A stretch of 37,232 bases of DNA from a virus: positions 1 through 37,232 of the IMG/VR virus record IMGVR_UViG_3300017770_000052. One strand, given 5' to 3'. A program made the translations under genes and the position numbers. Numbering within the stretch: the stretch's first letter is position 1; every line of letters starts with the position of its first letter. The notes under the pieces are model-generated. The model did not search any database, was not told the origin of the DNA, and was given only the letters and a program-made list of their open reading frames with translations. Shown here in pieces: positions 19,710-31,161 of the stretch.

Positions 19710-22700
19710 TTACAGCTGACCGATTCTTACTCGTAGAGTACTTCCTTGATATACCTCGATTCTACCATTTATACCGTCCATCTTTATACTACCGCTGCTT
19801 CCTGGAGTACTTACTCTGGTATATTCAGTAAAACTAGTACCACTACCATTATATTTAAAGGCTCTATCACTTGCAACGTGCCAATATACATCTCCTGCCA
19901 ATATGGGACTTTTTACTGCTTCAATAGTTGACTTTTTGAGAGTATCAGATCTCGGAGTTCCGCCATTTTCTACGGTATCGAAGGCAATAGTAGCACCTGG
20001 TGCACCTGCAGGACCTGTTGGGCCTTGTACGCCTGTTCCACCAGTAGGACCTACTCCACCTCCGGGACCTGTTGGACCTAAAACACCTGTTGGACCTAAT
20101 GGACCTGTTGGACCTACTCCACCGCCTGGGCCTGTTGGACCTACTACACCTGTTGGACCGTTAGGACCTGTTGGACCTACTGCACCGCCTGGACCTGTTG
20201 GACCTACTGCACCGCCTGGACCTGTTGGGCCTTGGGGACCTGCTCCACCGCCTGGACCTGTTGGACCTGCTCCACCTGTGGGACCGTTAGGACCTGTTGG
20301 ACCTGCTGCACCGCCTGGACCTGTTGGACCTGCTGCACCGCCTGGACCTGTTGGACCTTGAGGACCTGCACCACCGCCTGGACCTGTTGGACCTGCACCA
20401 CCTGTTGGTCCTAGTGGACCTGTGGGACCTACTCCACCTCCGGGACCTGTTGGGCCTGCTGCACCTCCTGGACCTGTTGGACCTTGAGGACCTGCTCCAC
20501 CTCCAGGACCTGTTGGGCCTGCGCCACCTGTTGGACCATTCGGGCCTGTTGGACCTGCTGAACCTGTCGGACCTGCGGGACCTGCGCCACCTGTTGGACC
20601 TGCGGGACCTGCGCCACCTGTTGGACCTGCTGAACCTGTTGGACCGCCGGGGCCTGTTGGACCTGCGCCACCTGTTGGACCAGGAGTTGTTCCTGCTGGA
20701 CCTGTGGGACCTAAAACACCTGTTGGACCTACGCCACCTGTTGGACCTGCTGCTCCTGCGGGGCCTGTTGCACCCAATGGACCTGTTGGACCTGCGCCAC
20801 CTGTTGGACCTGCTGGACCTGCTCCACCTGTTGCACCTTGCGGACCGGTGGGACCTAATGCACCACCTGGACCTTGTGGGCCTGTGGGGCCTGCTGAACC
20901 TGCTCCACCTGTTGGGCCTGCTGGACCACCTGGACCGCCTGGACCTGTGGGACCTGCTGCTCCTGCGGGGCCTGTTGGACCTACTGCACCGCCCGGACCT
21001 CCTGGGCCTGTTGGACCTGCTCCGCCTACTGGGCCTGTTGGACCTACTGCACCACCTGGACCTCCTGGTCCTGTTGGACCTGCTCCACCTGCTGGACCTG
21101 TAGGACCTAATGCACCACCCGGTCCTTGCGGGCCTGTTACACCTGTTGAACCTGCGGGACCTGTTGGACCTGCAGCACCGCCCGGACCTTGTGGGCCTGT
21201 TACACCTGTTGCACCTGCTGGACCTGTTGGACCTGCCGGACCTCCTGGACCTTGTGGGCCTGTTACACCTGTTGGACCTGCGGGACCTGTTGGGCCTGGG
21301 GGACCTCCTGGACCTTGCGGACCTGTACCACCTGCCGGACCTGTACCACCTATAGGACCACTTGGACCAGCAGGAGAAACACTCAAAGTCTGTGTGCGTG
21401 CAAAAGTTAACTCGTTTCCTAAACTATCATTAACAACTATATTTATAACTACACTACCAGATGCTCCGTTTATAGCAGTTATAGGCCCTAAAGTGTAGAA
21501 ATCAGATCCTGTTGTTATACTGCCAAGAGTAACATTGCTAGGGGTTACGCTGGAAACCCTAAAAGAGGGTAAAGCGTAAGGAGTTGAATCATCGTAAGGT
21601 ATTTGTGTACCTGCGATATTAAGAGTAAGTGTAGTTCCTGTATTTGAAAAGTCTAAAGAGCCTCCAGAAGTAGCAATACTAACATTCTCATTAGTTAGAT
21701 TTATATTTATAGCATCTAACGCTCCATTAGAAGTTCCTTGTATCCCTGCTGTGGCACTGGAAGGCTCATACAGCGAGAATACCTGTCTGCTTGTTGCGTT
21801 TGAAGGAGAAACGTTTACTGCATATCTAATCCAGTAATAACGTGTAGTTGTTCCGTCCCCAATTACAGGGTCAGTGTATGTATTACCCTGAGAGGTACCT
21901 ATAAGATTGAGAGAGCTATGTCCTCTGTCATTTACTTCGGCTCTCCATATTTCGGTAGTATAGGTGGCAGGATTAAAAGCAGAAGAATTAACCCAGTTTA
22001 GTTCAACACCACCCCTGTCCGTAGTAGTAGCCGTAAGACTATTCGCAGTAGGTGAAGCAGGAACAGGAACCGGTGCAGTTATAGGCGCGGGTGCAGATAC
22101 AAACGTACCTTCTGAAACTTCAACAGTATCAATTAAATATGCACTATCTTCATGCTCTTCGGCAGTTACTTGAACTAAGCAATTTGCGTTAATACTTAAA
22201 TTAGTAATGCGGTAAATTTTATTCGTCCACCCAAAACGAGGATATGTTATACGAATAAGATCACCTGCTAGTAACAAAACACCTCTTGGAGCTAAGGTAA
22301 AGTTGACCTTTACAGACGCTCTAGATTCATCTAGATACTGTTTTGCATTCATTCTAGCGTTAAAATAGTTGGTAACATAAGGAGCTTTTACACTTCCTTT
22401 TTTAGGAACCATTCTATCTTCTTTCAGATATTTAGAGTTAAACATCATTACGCTACGACCTTCGAATCTGTTTTGAGGGTCGTTAATTCCTACATCTACT
22501 TGGTTGTAAGTACCTTTTTGTCCGGCATCTTGTACATCTATTTTTCCAATGATATCGCTTTCATTTATGTCTTCTATAGTATAGGTTTCGATTCCAACTG
22601 TAAATGTGGTAGGGCTTTCTGCTCCCTTTTTCAAAGCTAACGAATATTTACCCGCAGAGTATCTTAACATTCCATTAAAATGCCCTAACATACTATTAAT

Positions 22701-25700
22701 GTTGTTAAATATTGACTTAGAAGTATCAAGAGTAACATTTGTTTGATGACGAGTAACGTGTCTTTGGTTCTGCGACTCCCAGCCTAAGTATCTCCAATAT
22801 TTAACATCATCAGAGTCGTATAAACTATAGCCACTAGTGTACCCTGTAGAAGAGTATGTTTTGACAACAGGATCTCCTTCAAAGGTATGTCTATTGTGAT
22901 AAGTTGCGTCAGAGTTTCTGTTTATATCTACAGCCAGAGTGCTTGAGCCTGAACCGGAAACTTTAGTAATTGTTAAAGAAGTTTTAAAATTAGGACTACC
23001 CGAAGCTGCTGGCGTAGATACAGTACTTGCGCTACCACTATGCTCATAAAGTCTTCCATTATGGTAGTATAAATCTTCATCAGCAAATATCTTCCAATCT
23101 GCCCATCTTGTTACGATTTTGCCTAAAACATTTTCAAAAACGACACTACGTCTAGTATTGCCATCTATAGTAATAGGGCTTCCTACACTCTTTACTGTAC
23201 CTTGCCATGCCGTTCCATAAGAGGAAGATGACGTTGCATATTTATACACATCTCCTACAACAGGCTCGTTTGAGCCTACAAAAAGAGTTACATCAGAGTT
23301 AGTGTCACAAGCTCTTGCTGTTTGGAAAAAGCTATCTGCATCCAGATCTTGGTCTAAAGAAAGATTTCTTCCATACCTATCACTTTGCATATAGTCTAAG
23401 AGCTGCATTGCAGGGTTGTTGGTAACTCTTAAATCACCTCCCTTAGAACCTATAATACTATAAGTATCACCTTGCTTAGGCAAAAACTCAAAAGGAGAGT
23501 CTAGTAGTGCAACTCTATTACTACCTTGATAGTCTACTATGTTTCTTCGCTGAGTTCTTAATTCTCCTCCGGAAAGAGTCGTAGTGACTTCTATGTCCAT
23601 ACCGTTGTAGTAGTTATTAGTGGTTTCGGCAGTGCTAGCTAAAACTAAGGCTTTAGTAGGTACTACGTAGTCTCCTACTATTGTGGAAGCATTTACTTGA
23701 GTTTCACCAACATTTGAAAGAGTTCCGCTACTTACATTATCTGGAACAAACTGGTTCAAAAGAGAGCTAGAAAACTCCTCTGTTAAACTTTGTACAATAC
23801 TGAAAGGTCTATCCGTAGGGAACGCGGCAAGTGCAGTATGCGCATTGCTACTACTACTAATGGCAATATCAATACCGCCACCTGAGTTATTAGTTACTCC
23901 TGTAATTGCAGCTGCTAAAGTGGAGGGAAGGCTTGCTGTATGCTCCACAGCATCATAAGCGACCAGATGAAGATCGTTTGTTCCATCAGTTATGTAGAAC
24001 TTTTTAAAGCCTCCCATAGAGGGCATACTAGTAAATTGTATCCTAGACTCTTTTGACGCGGTGCTACCTACAGGGATAATTTGGTAAATATCTTTTACAG
24101 TTGTAGTTCCAATTGTAACATCAGCCTGACCTGTACCAGTCATATCTCCTTTAACAGTAACCGTTTGGCCTATCTGAAAATTGGTAATATCTTCGCCTGT
24201 TGCCGAAGGGTCTAACTCAAAAGAAAAATCGTAATTATAGCATTTTACAGCCTTACCTCGAACAACAAAATCAACACTGGGTATTGTAGTTTCTCCTTCC
24301 CCAATGGTGTATTCAATAACCATATAAGCCGTATCTAAGAGTCTATGGTTAGCTCCCCAATAAGGCTCTGAGCCTTGATAATATTCATTTCCTACCTTGA
24401 AGTTGTCAACATTGGATAAAAGCATGTCTGCTGCTTTCTGATCTCTTTTACCAGAAAAGAACTGACATTTCGCATCTATAGGAGTGGTAAACCCTATACC
24501 TTTTTCATGCGTAATACCGAAACCGTTGGCATCTCCTTGCAAGGCCGGAGTTGTAGTTCTTGTATCATTATAACTACTTCTAGCATAATATGCTTCATAG
24601 CCCGCTCCGGAGCTATAAGACCATGTATTCTGTGCTGCGCCTTGAGCTTGTGTAGTACCTCCGGTGTACAAGTTGCCTCCACTTGTTACAACGAGTCCTT
24701 TTAAGGTATCACCTCTATCCATTCTGCCTGCACATAAAACATCAATAGTGTTCTCTGCGGTTTGACTGCTTCTAGTGTCATTATCGTTTTTGTCTATACA
24801 AATAGAAGTCGTGTCATCAAAGTACATATCATAGATGCCTCCGATTTCTCCCTCACATATTGCATATGCAACAAAAACTTTACGAGAATTATTAGCCAAC
24901 GTATCTACAAAAACTGGAATACTGTCAATCTTATTAACACCATAGATAACAGGAAGATATTTTGCATCTAAGTTAAAACGTAAATCTGCCTCTCTGTCTA
25001 CTTCAATTTGATATTCGATCTGCTTGTACTTCTTCATGCCGATCCAATTTCTTTTCATTTTTAACTTAGTTCTAGTTTCTTTAATCTGATAAATAGCTAC
25101 TAAGTTAATAGCTTGTTCGCTATGTAAGAAACCCAAGTCTGATGCATATGCAGGTCTAATCGCAGCTAAAGGACTTGCTCTATTGTTTTCATCCAAAGCT
25201 CTGTGCGAACCGTCTGAAGTGATTCGTCCTTGTACTCGAGAAAAGTCTCCCCAGTGACTGGTGAGTGTCCATGTTATCATAGACTCTTTTGCAGGGTTTT
25301 CGCTAATCTTTCCCGAGGCGATGATACCTTTAAATATTAGATATGGCTCTCCTATAATAGAACCTATTGGATAAACTGTACCATCTATTATTTCTTCTTC
25401 TACTCGAAGATGTGCTTTATAGACAAATACGTCTCTGTTTAAATATTTTGCATACGTAGAGTCCGCACTAGAATCTCTTTCTGTGATTATGCCCTCAATC
25501 TCTGGACTAGAAAAAGTTAAGGTAAGAGATTGTCCCGAACCTTGTCCCATAGTAGTATTTTGAGGGGTTATGTTAGCTCTTGTATTATTAAGCTCGAAAC
25601 TCTCTATTCTTATACTTTTTCCATCATTTAATCCGCCCGAAATCGTTAATACGTCACCTTCTCGTAAACCTTCGTCAACTAAATCTTTAGTTCCTGTAAT

Positions 25701-26060
25701 GGTTCCCGAACTTACTGTATAAGTATCCGATACCGAAGTACTTAAAGCAGCGGCAGAAAGCTGTAAAGACATACTACTACTTTTAGCTTCAATAGTTTCT
25801 GTGATAGAGCCTACAGATCTAATTTTATTTGCTATGTAAGTTTGAGCCCCGTTAGCGACTCCCAAGGCTGTAGTAGAACCATCGTTAAAAACTATGTCAT
25901 GAGAGCCGTCGCTCAAGTACACATAATCTTCAGGTCGACGACCACTTTGGCCGGTAGCTGTTAGTAACGGCTTTTCAAACTTTATTAGGTGTGCATAAGT
26001 AAAAGGCTTTTCTGCAAGCAAAGAAGCCTTCGTGTCACTGTGTAAATTTCTAACGCCCAT
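19710..26060 (-). CDS. J-like central tail tip protein with collagen-like domain
   Basis: The 2116-aa product starts [20 protein letters not shown]. The middle has J/TipJ-type landmarks: [20 protein letters not shown] near residues 580-605, and [10 protein letters not shown] then [12 protein letters not shown] near 880-907. A fibronectin-III-like region lies at about 1335-1430. Residues 1565-2024 form a collagen-like domain of 153 Gly-X-Y triplets. The last 30 residues ([20 protein letters not shown]) are the beta-rich end common to phage tip proteins, and may trimerise the collagen. Lambda J is 1132 aa, so this is nearly twice as long. It forms the hub and central fibre that contacts the host receptor. 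The ATG overlaps the stop of the distal tail gene. Confidence 0.85.
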   Translation of the reverse strand: MGVRNLHSDTKASLLAEKPFTYAHLIKFEKPLLTATGQSGRRPEDYVYLSDGSHDIVFNDGSTTALGVANGAQTYIANKIRSVGSITETIEAKSSSMSLQLSAAALSTSVSDTYTVSSGTITGTKDLVDEGLREGDVLTISGGLNDGKSIRIESFELNNTRANITPQNTTMGQGSGQSLTLTFSSPEIEGIITERDSSADSTYAKYLNRDVFVYKAHLRVEEEIIDGTVYPIGSIIGEPYLIFKGIIASGKISENPAKESMITWTLTSHWGDFSRVQGRITSDGSHRALDENNRASPLAAIRPAYASDLGFLHSEQAINLVAIYQIKETRTKLKMKRNWIGMKKYKQIEYQIEVDREADLRFNLDAKYLPVIYGVNKIDSIPVFVDTLANNSRKVFVAYAICEGEIGGIYDMYFDDTTSICIDKNDNDTRSSQTAENTIDVLCAGRMDRGDTLKGLVVTSGGNLYTGGTTQAQGAAQNTWSYSSGAGYEAYYARSSYNDTRTTTPALQGDANGFGITHEKGIGFTTPIDAKCQFFSGKRDQKAADMLLSNVDNFKVGNEYYQGSEPYWGANHRLLDTAYMVIEYTIGEGETTIPSVDFVVRGKAVKCYNYDFSFELDPSATGEDITNFQIGQTVTVKGDMTGTGQADVTIGTTTVKDIYQIIPVGSTASKESRIQFTSMPSMGGFKKFYITDGTNDLHLVAYDAVEHTASLPSTLAAAITGVTNNSGGGIDIAISSSSNAHTALAAFPTDRPFSIVQSLTEEFSSSLLNQFVPDNVSSGTLSNVGETQVNASTIVGDYVVPTKALVLASTAETTNNYYNGMDIEVTTTLSGGELRTQRRNIVDYQGSNRVALLDSPFEFLPKQGDTYSIIGSKGGDLRVTNNPAMQLLDYMQSDRYGRNLSLDQDLDADSFFQTARACDTNSDVTLFVGSNEPVVGDVYKYATSSSSYGTAWQGTVKSVGSPITIDGNTRRSVVFENVLGKIVTRWADWKIFADEDLYYHNGRLYEHSGSASTVSTPAASGSPNFKTSLTITKVSGSGSSTLAVDINRNSDATYHNRHTFEGDPVVKTYSSTGYTSGYSLYDSDDVKYWRYLGWESQNQRHVTRHQTNVTLDTSKSIFNNINSMLGHFNGMLRYSAGKYSLALKKGAESPTTFTVGIETYTIEDINESDIIGKIDVQDAGQKGTYNQVDVGINDPQNRFEGRSVMMFNSKYLKEDRMVPKKGSVKAPYVTNYFNARMNAKQYLDESRASVKVNFTLAPRGVLLLAGDLIRITYPRFGWTNKIYRITNLSINANCLVQVTAEEHEDSAYLIDTVEVSEGTFVSAPAPITAPVPVPASPTANSLTATTTDRGGVELNWVNSSAFNPATYTTEIWRAEVNDRGHSSLNLIGTSQGNTYTDPVIGDGTTTRYYWIRYAVNVSPSNATSRQVFSLYEPSSATAGIQGTSNGALDAININLTNENVSIATSGGSLDFSNTGTTLTLNIAGTQIPYDDSTPYALPSFRVSSVTPSNVTLGSITTGSDFYTLGPITAINGASGSVVINIVVNDSLGNELTFARTQTLSVSPAGPSGPIGGTGPAGGTGPQGPGGPPGPTGPAGPTGVTGPQGPGGPAGPTGPAGATGVTGPQGPGGAAGPTGPAGSTGVTGPQGPGGALGPTGPAGGAGPTGPGGPGGAVGPTGPVGGAGPTGPGGPGGAVGPTGPAGAAGPTGPGGPGGPAGPTGGAGSAGPTGPQGPGGALGPTGPQGATGGAGPAGPTGGAGPTGPLGATGPAGAAGPTGGVGPTGVLGPTGPAGTTPGPTGGAGPTGPGGPTGSAGPTGGAGPAGPTGGAGPAGPTGSAGPTGPNGPTGGAGPTGPGGGAGPQGPTGPGGAAGPTGPGGGVGPTGPLGPTGGAGPTGPGGGAGPQGPTGPGGAAGPTGPGGAAGPTGPNGPTGGAGPTGPGGGAGPQGPTGPGGAVGPTGPGGAVGPTGPNGPTGVVGPTGPGGGVGPTGPLGPTGVLGPTGPGGGVGPTGGTGVQGPTGPAGAPGATIAFDTVENGGTPRSDTLKKSTIEAVKSPILAGDVYWHVASDRAFKYNGSGTSFTEYTRVSTPGSSGSIKMDGINGRIEVYQGSTLRVRIGQL
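20142..20519 (-). repeat. Three tandem 126-bp (14-triplet) repeats in the collagen domain
   Basis: Three copies of a 14-triplet unit [20 protein letters not shown](A/V) GPT GPG (GGV, GAA or GAV) GPT GP(L/N) GPT (GGA or GVV) stand in tandem, followed by a degenerate partial copy. Differences are conservative. Confidence 0.85.
20919..21296 (-). repeat. Six tandem 63-bp (7-triplet) repeats in the collagen domain
   Basis: Two sub-types, three copies each: GPT GPA Gx[10 protein letters not shown] GxA or GAL, then GPT GP(A/V) G(G/A)[13 protein letters not shown] or GPA. The total length (378 bp) equals that of the 126-bp array in the other half of the domain. Confidence 0.85.
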
Positions 26061-26806
26061 TACTGTACTTCCTCCAGATTGAGACTAAACTTGAATAAGT
26101 TATCTGTATTTAATGAATATTCTTGCACATCACCTTTCATAATTACTTTCATTAAAGGATTAAGAAAAACAAAGTCGTCCCCTGTAAATATCTTTTTAGA
26201 AAGTGGAGGAGTAAAATGTACGCGTACTTGAGATGTAGATGGCTGAGTAAGAGCACTGTGATAATCAGCGTTTGTCTCTACTCGAGTAACCATATAAGCT
26301 TTATTGTGGTTGGAATTAGTACTGTTAATATGAAACATATCTCCTGGACGAGGAGTGCCGTTTGAACTTGCTGTATAGCCTGAACTCTTCCCAATAAGTA
26401 CAGAAGTTGTTCCTGGCTCGGTTGTTGCAGCAACTTCTAAATGTCTGACAGTGCCTCCACTATTAAGAATCCAAGTATGGAAACTTGTACTTTTTGGAGT
26501 TGTGTATTGAGGCAAAGAAACATAAAAAGGATGTAACGGTCCGCCTCTCTGTAATAGAAAAGTATACAGAGGGTCAAAATCTTCGCGAGTCATAGGGTTA
26601 TACGTTATTTTCGCATCCCAATTATGATAGTTAATTCTACGAGCAATCAATCTGCCTGAGTTTGTTCTATCTCTCATAGTGGGTTGCTTCGAGGTTAGTG
26701 ATACAGAGGCAAAACCTGCTGAAGAGTTTCCTGCAACTTGACCCGCATCCCCAATAGTATTATTGGGGTCGGGTAGTATGTTTTGAAAATTTGTAAAAGA
26801 TGCCAT
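26060..26806 (-). CDS. Distal tail / minor tail protein
   Basis: The 248-aa product starts [20 protein letters not shown]. It contains [20 protein letters not shown], followed by a segment ending [13 protein letters not shown], of the kind seen in minor tail or distal-tail proteins that sit between tape measure and tip hub. It is mostly beta by composition and has no enzyme motif. Its ATG overlaps the tape-measure stop (TAATG), and its stop overlaps the tip gene's ATG. The order tape measure, distal tail, tip is the standard one in siphoviruses, and this supports the call more than sequence similarity does. Confidence 0.72.
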   Translation of the reverse strand: MASFTNFQNILPDPNNTIGDAGQVAGNSSAGFASVSLTSKQPTMRDRTNSGRLIARRINYHNWDAKITYNPMTREDFDPLYTFLLQRGGPLHPFYVSLPQYTTPKSTSFHTWILNSGGTVRHLEVAATTEPGTTSVLIGKSSGYTASSNGTPRPGDMFHINSTNSNHNKAYMVTRVETNADYHSALTQPSTSQVRVHFTPPLSKKIFTGDDFVFLNPLMKVIMKGDVQEYSLNTDNLFKFSLNLEEVQ

Positions 26807-29800
26807 TAGTATCTACTCACTCCTTCTGTAGTTTTATTGTAAACGGTAGTATCTACTTCGTCCATAAAACTTTCTCCGTATGAATTTGCTGCGTCTCGAA
26901 TCATACTTATTATATTTCCTTTTTGTCCAATTAGTAGATCCTCTACACCCGTAGCGTCTACTGTGCTAATATTAAAACTTACGTTTCCTAGTCCGCCTGC
27001 ATTTTGTCCCGAAGATATGATTTCTCCAGGTACGTCAGGCATGAACAATTCAGGTCCTTGCTCTCCAACTACGTAGCCTCCGCCTGCTCTATGCTTATAT
27101 CCGCTAAATGCAGGTCTAAAGTTTCCTGCTCCTCCAGTACCTTCGGCCCCTCTCATATAGGCTAGTTCGCCCGAAGCGCTCTTACTTTTTGCAAGATCTA
27201 CCGTATTGTTTCGCTGACCAATGCTTATTTTTGAAGGCATCGCTCCGCCTGTCGAGCCTATAGAACCTCCGCCCTGGAACGAAGTGCCTGCGATCGTTGC
27301 TAACTGAGCTGCACCCATTGCTCCAATAAGAGCAACCTGTGCTAAAGCAAGAGGTGCTGTGATTAATGGATCTTTAATTCCCGACATAACGCCCATGATA
27401 CCAGCTGCTGTATTTGCAACAACTTGTCCCATTTGCATTTTCTTATTCGTTTCAAACTCTTTACGCTTCATTGCCTCTTTCTTCTTTTCCATCGCTTTAA
27501 TTTTTGCGAGTGAGGCGGATGATGTTCCATCACGTTTTTTCTCTGCGGCAATTTCTTTGTCAATTCCTGCTATTTTTGCTTTAGAAGATGCTGCTGCCAT
27601 TGCTCCTATTTGTGCAAAGGCTTGACTTGCCATTTGAGCGATTGCTGCACCTTTTTCCATACTATTTGTTGAAGTTGATAGCGTGTCGCTCATTTCTACA
27701 AAAGCACTGCCCATCGCAAAGGCTCCTTCGGTAACAGCTGCAACAAGTTCCCCTTCAGGGCCTAAAGATTTCAAATTATCTATCATAGGCTGAGTCATGT
27801 TTTGCATAGCTTCTAGCTTGCCTAACATATTCTCGCCTGCTTCGCCATCTAGCTTATTACCCTCGGCATCCGTCTTTTCTAAACCTTTGAAACCTCCACC
27901 TTCTCTAAAGTTGGTAAATCTTTCTAAAGTAGTGTCTCCCTCTGCTGAGGTAGCAAGTGTTTTATCTGCCCTACTATCTTGACCTGTAAGGAAGGAAGAG
28001 TTAGCCTGTAGGGTAGCACCGTCAGCTTTAGCTTTGTTTACTGCTTTAGCCGCGGTTGCTTGACCTTCTAAGGCTTCTCTTTGTTCTTTTAGTAGTGCAA
28101 GAATCTCTGTATTACCTTGATTTTGAATAGCAAGTATATCTACTTTTATCAGACTTAGTCTCATCTCTTGATCTACTATGGCATCGTTTAGTCTCTGCTC
28201 CTCTTTAATGAAGGCGAGTCTTTCTTTGTGTGCAGGTAGAGAGTTAATATATGCCTGTGCTCCTGAAACTTCAAACTTACCTGTCTTTTTGAGAGTCTCT
28301 AGAGAGTCGTTAAAAACTTTCGTAGCTTGCTTAAAGTCAAAAGCTTGCTTTAAGCTTTTTAACTCGTCTTTTAATGCTGCCAGTTTTGCTTTTCCGTTCT
28401 CCGTCTCATCAGCTGCTTCTGCAATTTTGTTTTTTAATTGTTCGAAAGGGTCTTTTCCATCGGCTACATTGGCAGCTACTTGCTCTACAGTAGTACCAAA
28501 TTCGTCTAAATTAATCTTGCCGTCCTTTACCTGTTGGTCTAGTAAAGTCATGAAATCAAACTCAGCACCTTCAGCGCTTCCTAAAATAGCTAATTCCTTA
28601 ACAGCTTCCGACACACCTTTTAAATTGTCTCCGAGGACAGTAAATTCGTTTGACTCTTTAGCTTTTGTAGCAAAAAGACGCAAAGCGGATGCTCCATCTT
28701 TTACGTTTTCCTCAAACTTATTTATAGCGTCTGAACCTCTTTGCATTTCTCTCGAGGTTTTTGCTACTTCACCTTGTACTCGTTTCATAACTACGGTTAA
28801 AGAAGCATTTGCCTCCTCTACAGTACCGGTGAGATCTACAGTTCTCATCTGAGCTGCTATGTACTCGTCGAAACTTGTACCTCCGAAAGATTTTTCAACT
28901 AAATCTGCAATACCTGCTTCATCTAACCCTTCTGCTATTTGTGCGAAACTGGCAGAAACCTCTGTTGAAAACGTATCCATTTTTGCTTTAACGCCCGAAA
29001 ATTCGACGTTTCTTGCATAGTCATCATTTACTAGACTTACTCCAGCTACAAATGCGTCTGAAACTCCGTCAGATACTGCTCCCGCTTTATCAGCGATGAA
29101 GTTACCCGCATCCTTTATGCCACTAACTACGGAGTCTCCGATTGCTGAGAAAAAGTTTCCAGCTGATTCCAGCTCATCTGATGCCCAGTTACCTAGATTT
29201 TGGAATACACCACCTTCAGAAGACTGTTCGGCAATTTCATTTGCAAGATTTCCTACTGATGCTGAGAATTCATCTAGTACACCGGCAGCAACGGATAATT
29301 CATTTGCATAAGACTGAATTTCGGCTCGAGTTTTAGCAGCAGCGGCGGCTTGAGCTACAAACTGATCTGTTAACTCTTTACCTTCCCTAATTCCTCTATC
29401 TAAGTTTATACGCAAATAAGAAGCTTCTAAACCTTCATTTGTTTCTGCCAATTGTTCTGTTTTATTCTTTAAATTTTCTGTGATCTCTGCCAACTGCTTT
29501 TCGGCTTTAGTAGGCTTGTTAAACGCGTTAAACAAAGCCTTCATTGCTTCTATCGCGAGTCCGGCTATAAAAATGATCTGACCGATGAAAGGAATAGCAT
29601 TTACAAGAGCTGCCCCGAAGAGTCGAGCACCTGCGCCTCCAAGCTTGAAGCCTCTCATTAAAGTAGTACCAAACTTAGCAAATCCTTTTTGTGAGGTTTT
29701 TAATTCGTCGTAGCCATTTTTAGTAGTATCTTTAAACTTTGTAAATTCTTGGGTAGCCGTTTTAAATCCTTGCCCAGCTCCCTGCCCTCTTATTTTATCG

Positions 29801-31161
29801 AGTGCCTGTCCTACACCTTCTTGTGCGCTTGCTTCTGAACCTAAAAAAGATGCTTTGGCCGAGCTGAGGCCTCCACCTTGCTGTGCTTTTTGAACATCTA
29901 AAATTTTCTGCTTTTGTGCTTCCAACTGAGCCATACGATCAGTATGTTCTTTGTCTAAAGTTTTACCATTCTTTTTTGCAAGAGTGGCAGTTCTTTTCAT
30001 TGTGGTATTAAGAGATGCAATGGCTTTGTCGAACTCTTTAGAGCTATCTTTGCCCTTCTTCAAAGAACTTTTTAATGCAGCTATAGCTTTGAACTCTTTG
30101 CCATCTGTTGTTGTTGCTATGCTAGGTCCTTTTGTGAATTCTCTTTTTGCTGTAACGGCCGTTTTTCTTGCACGCTTTGCTTCTTCATCTGCCATCACTT
30201 TGGTAGTTTTTGCAACGTGTAGTTGTTTCTCCGCCATTTGTTCTAAGGCGGGGAACATACTTGAAGCAAGAGTAGAGCCAAACAACACAAGAGTTCCTAA
30301 AAGAGCCGCTGTGTTGTTAGCTAGGAAACCTATCACTGGGGATAGTACAGTAGAAAATAAATTTAAAGCAGACTTTGCAAGTTTATCGAAATTAGCTGCT
30401 AACTTATCATAAGTATTTACAGGAACAGTATCTGCGATAGCTCCGAACTTTTTCTCGCCTTGCGTTAGTGCTTCATTTAAGAAGGCTTGTCGTCTTTGTG
30501 TTGCAGTCAAAGAGTTTGCAGATTTGCCAAGAGTATCTGCGTATTTTCTTGCGGCATCATCAATTTTTATGAAGATACCTAATTCATCAAGAATTTCTGG
30601 TTCGAGTTTCGCAGTACCTCTAACAAGTCTATCAAGAGCGTCAGGTAGATCTCTACCTAGAGCCGTTGCAGCTCCTCTAGCAACACCTGCTAAACCCTCT
30701 AATTCTGAAGTACTAAACCCTGCGGAAAAGCCTGTTGCGGCTGTTCGCATAGCTTGGTCGAAAGAAATAGCACCGTCAGTAATGCTTTGAATGCTAGCTG
30801 CCATCATTGTAGATGTGCGTCCTACTGCATTACCCAGGCGCTCAAAACCTTCTTCTAGATTCTTTAGCTGAGCTGCTCTTTGAAGTGCTCCGAAAGCAGC
30901 GGTAAGTGCGAATACGTTAGCGGCAAAAGTAGCATAAGCAGCAACAACACCACTAGAACCGCCCATTTCTGAACGCATCTTAGAGAATGCTTTAGTGCTA
31001 TTGGAAGTTGCACCTGCAACGCCTTTTTGTCCCTTGTTAAACTTACTTTGAGACTTTGTTGCTTTATCGGTAGCTGCGGCAGTTTTTTCAGCGTCTTTAC
31101 CGATAGCTGCAAGACTACCATCTTCCTTGATTTTATACGTAACTGTTATTGTATCTGCCAC
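26806..31161 (-). CDS. Tail tape measure protein
   Basis: The 1451-aa product is alanine-rich, with long helical and coiled-coil stretches. Hydrophobic segments lie at about residues 70-95, 280-310 and 520-545 (FIGQIIFIAGLAIEAMKALF), and a glycine-rich part follows near 1290-1350. The end carries GGGYVVGEQGPELFMPDVPG, the GG-VVGE-GPEL motif common near tape-measure C-termini. It sets tail length and is ejected with the DNA. With the usual 0.15 nm per residue, a tail of roughly 200 nm or more is expected. The start is GTG at 31159-31161, sharing a base with the upstream TAG; no strong ribosome-binding site is seen, so translation is probably coupled to the chaperone frame. It is the largest gene of the assembly block apart from the fibres. 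Confidence 0.92.
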   Translation of the reverse strand: MADTITVTYKIKEDGSLAAIGKDAEKTAAATDKATKSQSKFNKGQKGVAGATSNSTKAFSKMRSEMGGSSGVVAAYATFAANVFALTAAFGALQRAAQLKNLEEGFERLGNAVGRTSTMMAASIQSITDGAISFDQAMRTAATGFSAGFSTSELEGLAGVARGAATALGRDLPDALDRLVRGTAKLEPEILDELGIFIKIDDAARKYADTLGKSANSLTATQRRQAFLNEALTQGEKKFGAIADTVPVNTYDKLAANFDKLAKSALNLFSTVLSPVIGFLANNTAALLGTLVLFGSTLASSMFPALEQMAEKQLHVAKTTKVMADEEAKRARKTAVTAKREFTKGPSIATTTDGKEFKAIAALKSSLKKGKDSSKEFDKAIASLNTTMKRTATLAKKNGKTLDKEHTDRMAQLEAQKQKILDVQKAQQGGGLSSAKASFLGSEASAQEGVGQALDKIRGQGAGQGFKTATQEFTKFKDTTKNGYDELKTSQKGFAKFGTTLMRGFKLGGAGARLFGAALVNAIPFIGQIIFIAGLAIEAMKALFNAFNKPTKAEKQLAEITENLKNKTEQLAETNEGLEASYLRINLDRGIREGKELTDQFVAQAAAAAKTRAEIQSYANELSVAAGVLDEFSASVGNLANEIAEQSSEGGVFQNLGNWASDELESAGNFFSAIGDSVVSGIKDAGNFIADKAGAVSDGVSDAFVAGVSLVNDDYARNVEFSGVKAKMDTFSTEVSASFAQIAEGLDEAGIADLVEKSFGGTSFDEYIAAQMRTVDLTGTVEEANASLTVVMKRVQGEVAKTSREMQRGSDAINKFEENVKDGASALRLFATKAKESNEFTVLGDNLKGVSEAVKELAILGSAEGAEFDFMTLLDQQVKDGKINLDEFGTTVEQVAANVADGKDPFEQLKNKIAEAADETENGKAKLAALKDELKSLKQAFDFKQATKVFNDSLETLKKTGKFEVSGAQAYINSLPAHKERLAFIKEEQRLNDAIVDQEMRLSLIKVDILAIQNQGNTEILALLKEQREALEGQATAAKAVNKAKADGATLQANSSFLTGQDSRADKTLATSAEGDTTLERFTNFREGGGFKGLEKTDAEGNKLDGEAGENMLGKLEAMQNMTQPMIDNLKSLGPEGELVAAVTEGAFAMGSAFVEMSDTLSTSTNSMEKGAAIAQMASQAFAQIGAMAAASSKAKIAGIDKEIAAEKKRDGTSSASLAKIKAMEKKKEAMKRKEFETNKKMQMGQVVANTAAGIMGVMSGIKDPLITAPLALAQVALIGAMGAAQLATIAGTSFQGGGSIGSTGGAMPSKISIGQRNNTVDLAKSKSASGELAYMRGAEGTGGAGNFRPAFSGYKHRAGGGYVVGEQGPELFMPDVPGEIISSGQNAGGLGNVSFNISTVDATGVEDLLIGQKGNIISMIRDAANSYGESFMDEVDTTVYNKTTEGVSRY

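Larger units (their letters stand above)
19989..21368 (-). repeat. Collagen-like Gly-X-Y domain, 153 triplets with one central break
   Basis: Read on the - strand, 76 uninterrupted Gly-X-Y triplets, a single extra Pro (codon at 20682-20684, in GTTP-GPT), then 77 more triplets. By hand count 47 triplets are Gly-Pro-Thr. Proline is almost always at X; only two triplets (GPP and GAP) have it at Y. Confidence 0.93.

Noticed and set aside
19903-21498. Long + strand ORFs rich in Gly-Pro-Val and Gly-Pro-Thr opposite the collagen domain
   Set aside because: The complement of GGN-CCN codons again reads GGN-CCN in one antisense frame, so a mirror collagen-like ORF arises automatically. The flanks show no ribosome-binding site and the sense frame is fixed by a 2116-aa gene.
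28178-28852. 224-aa + strand ORF within the tape measure gene
   Set aside because: It is antisense to a clear tape-measure coding frame, is Ser/Phe-rich shadow composition, and is isolated from any + strand operon.
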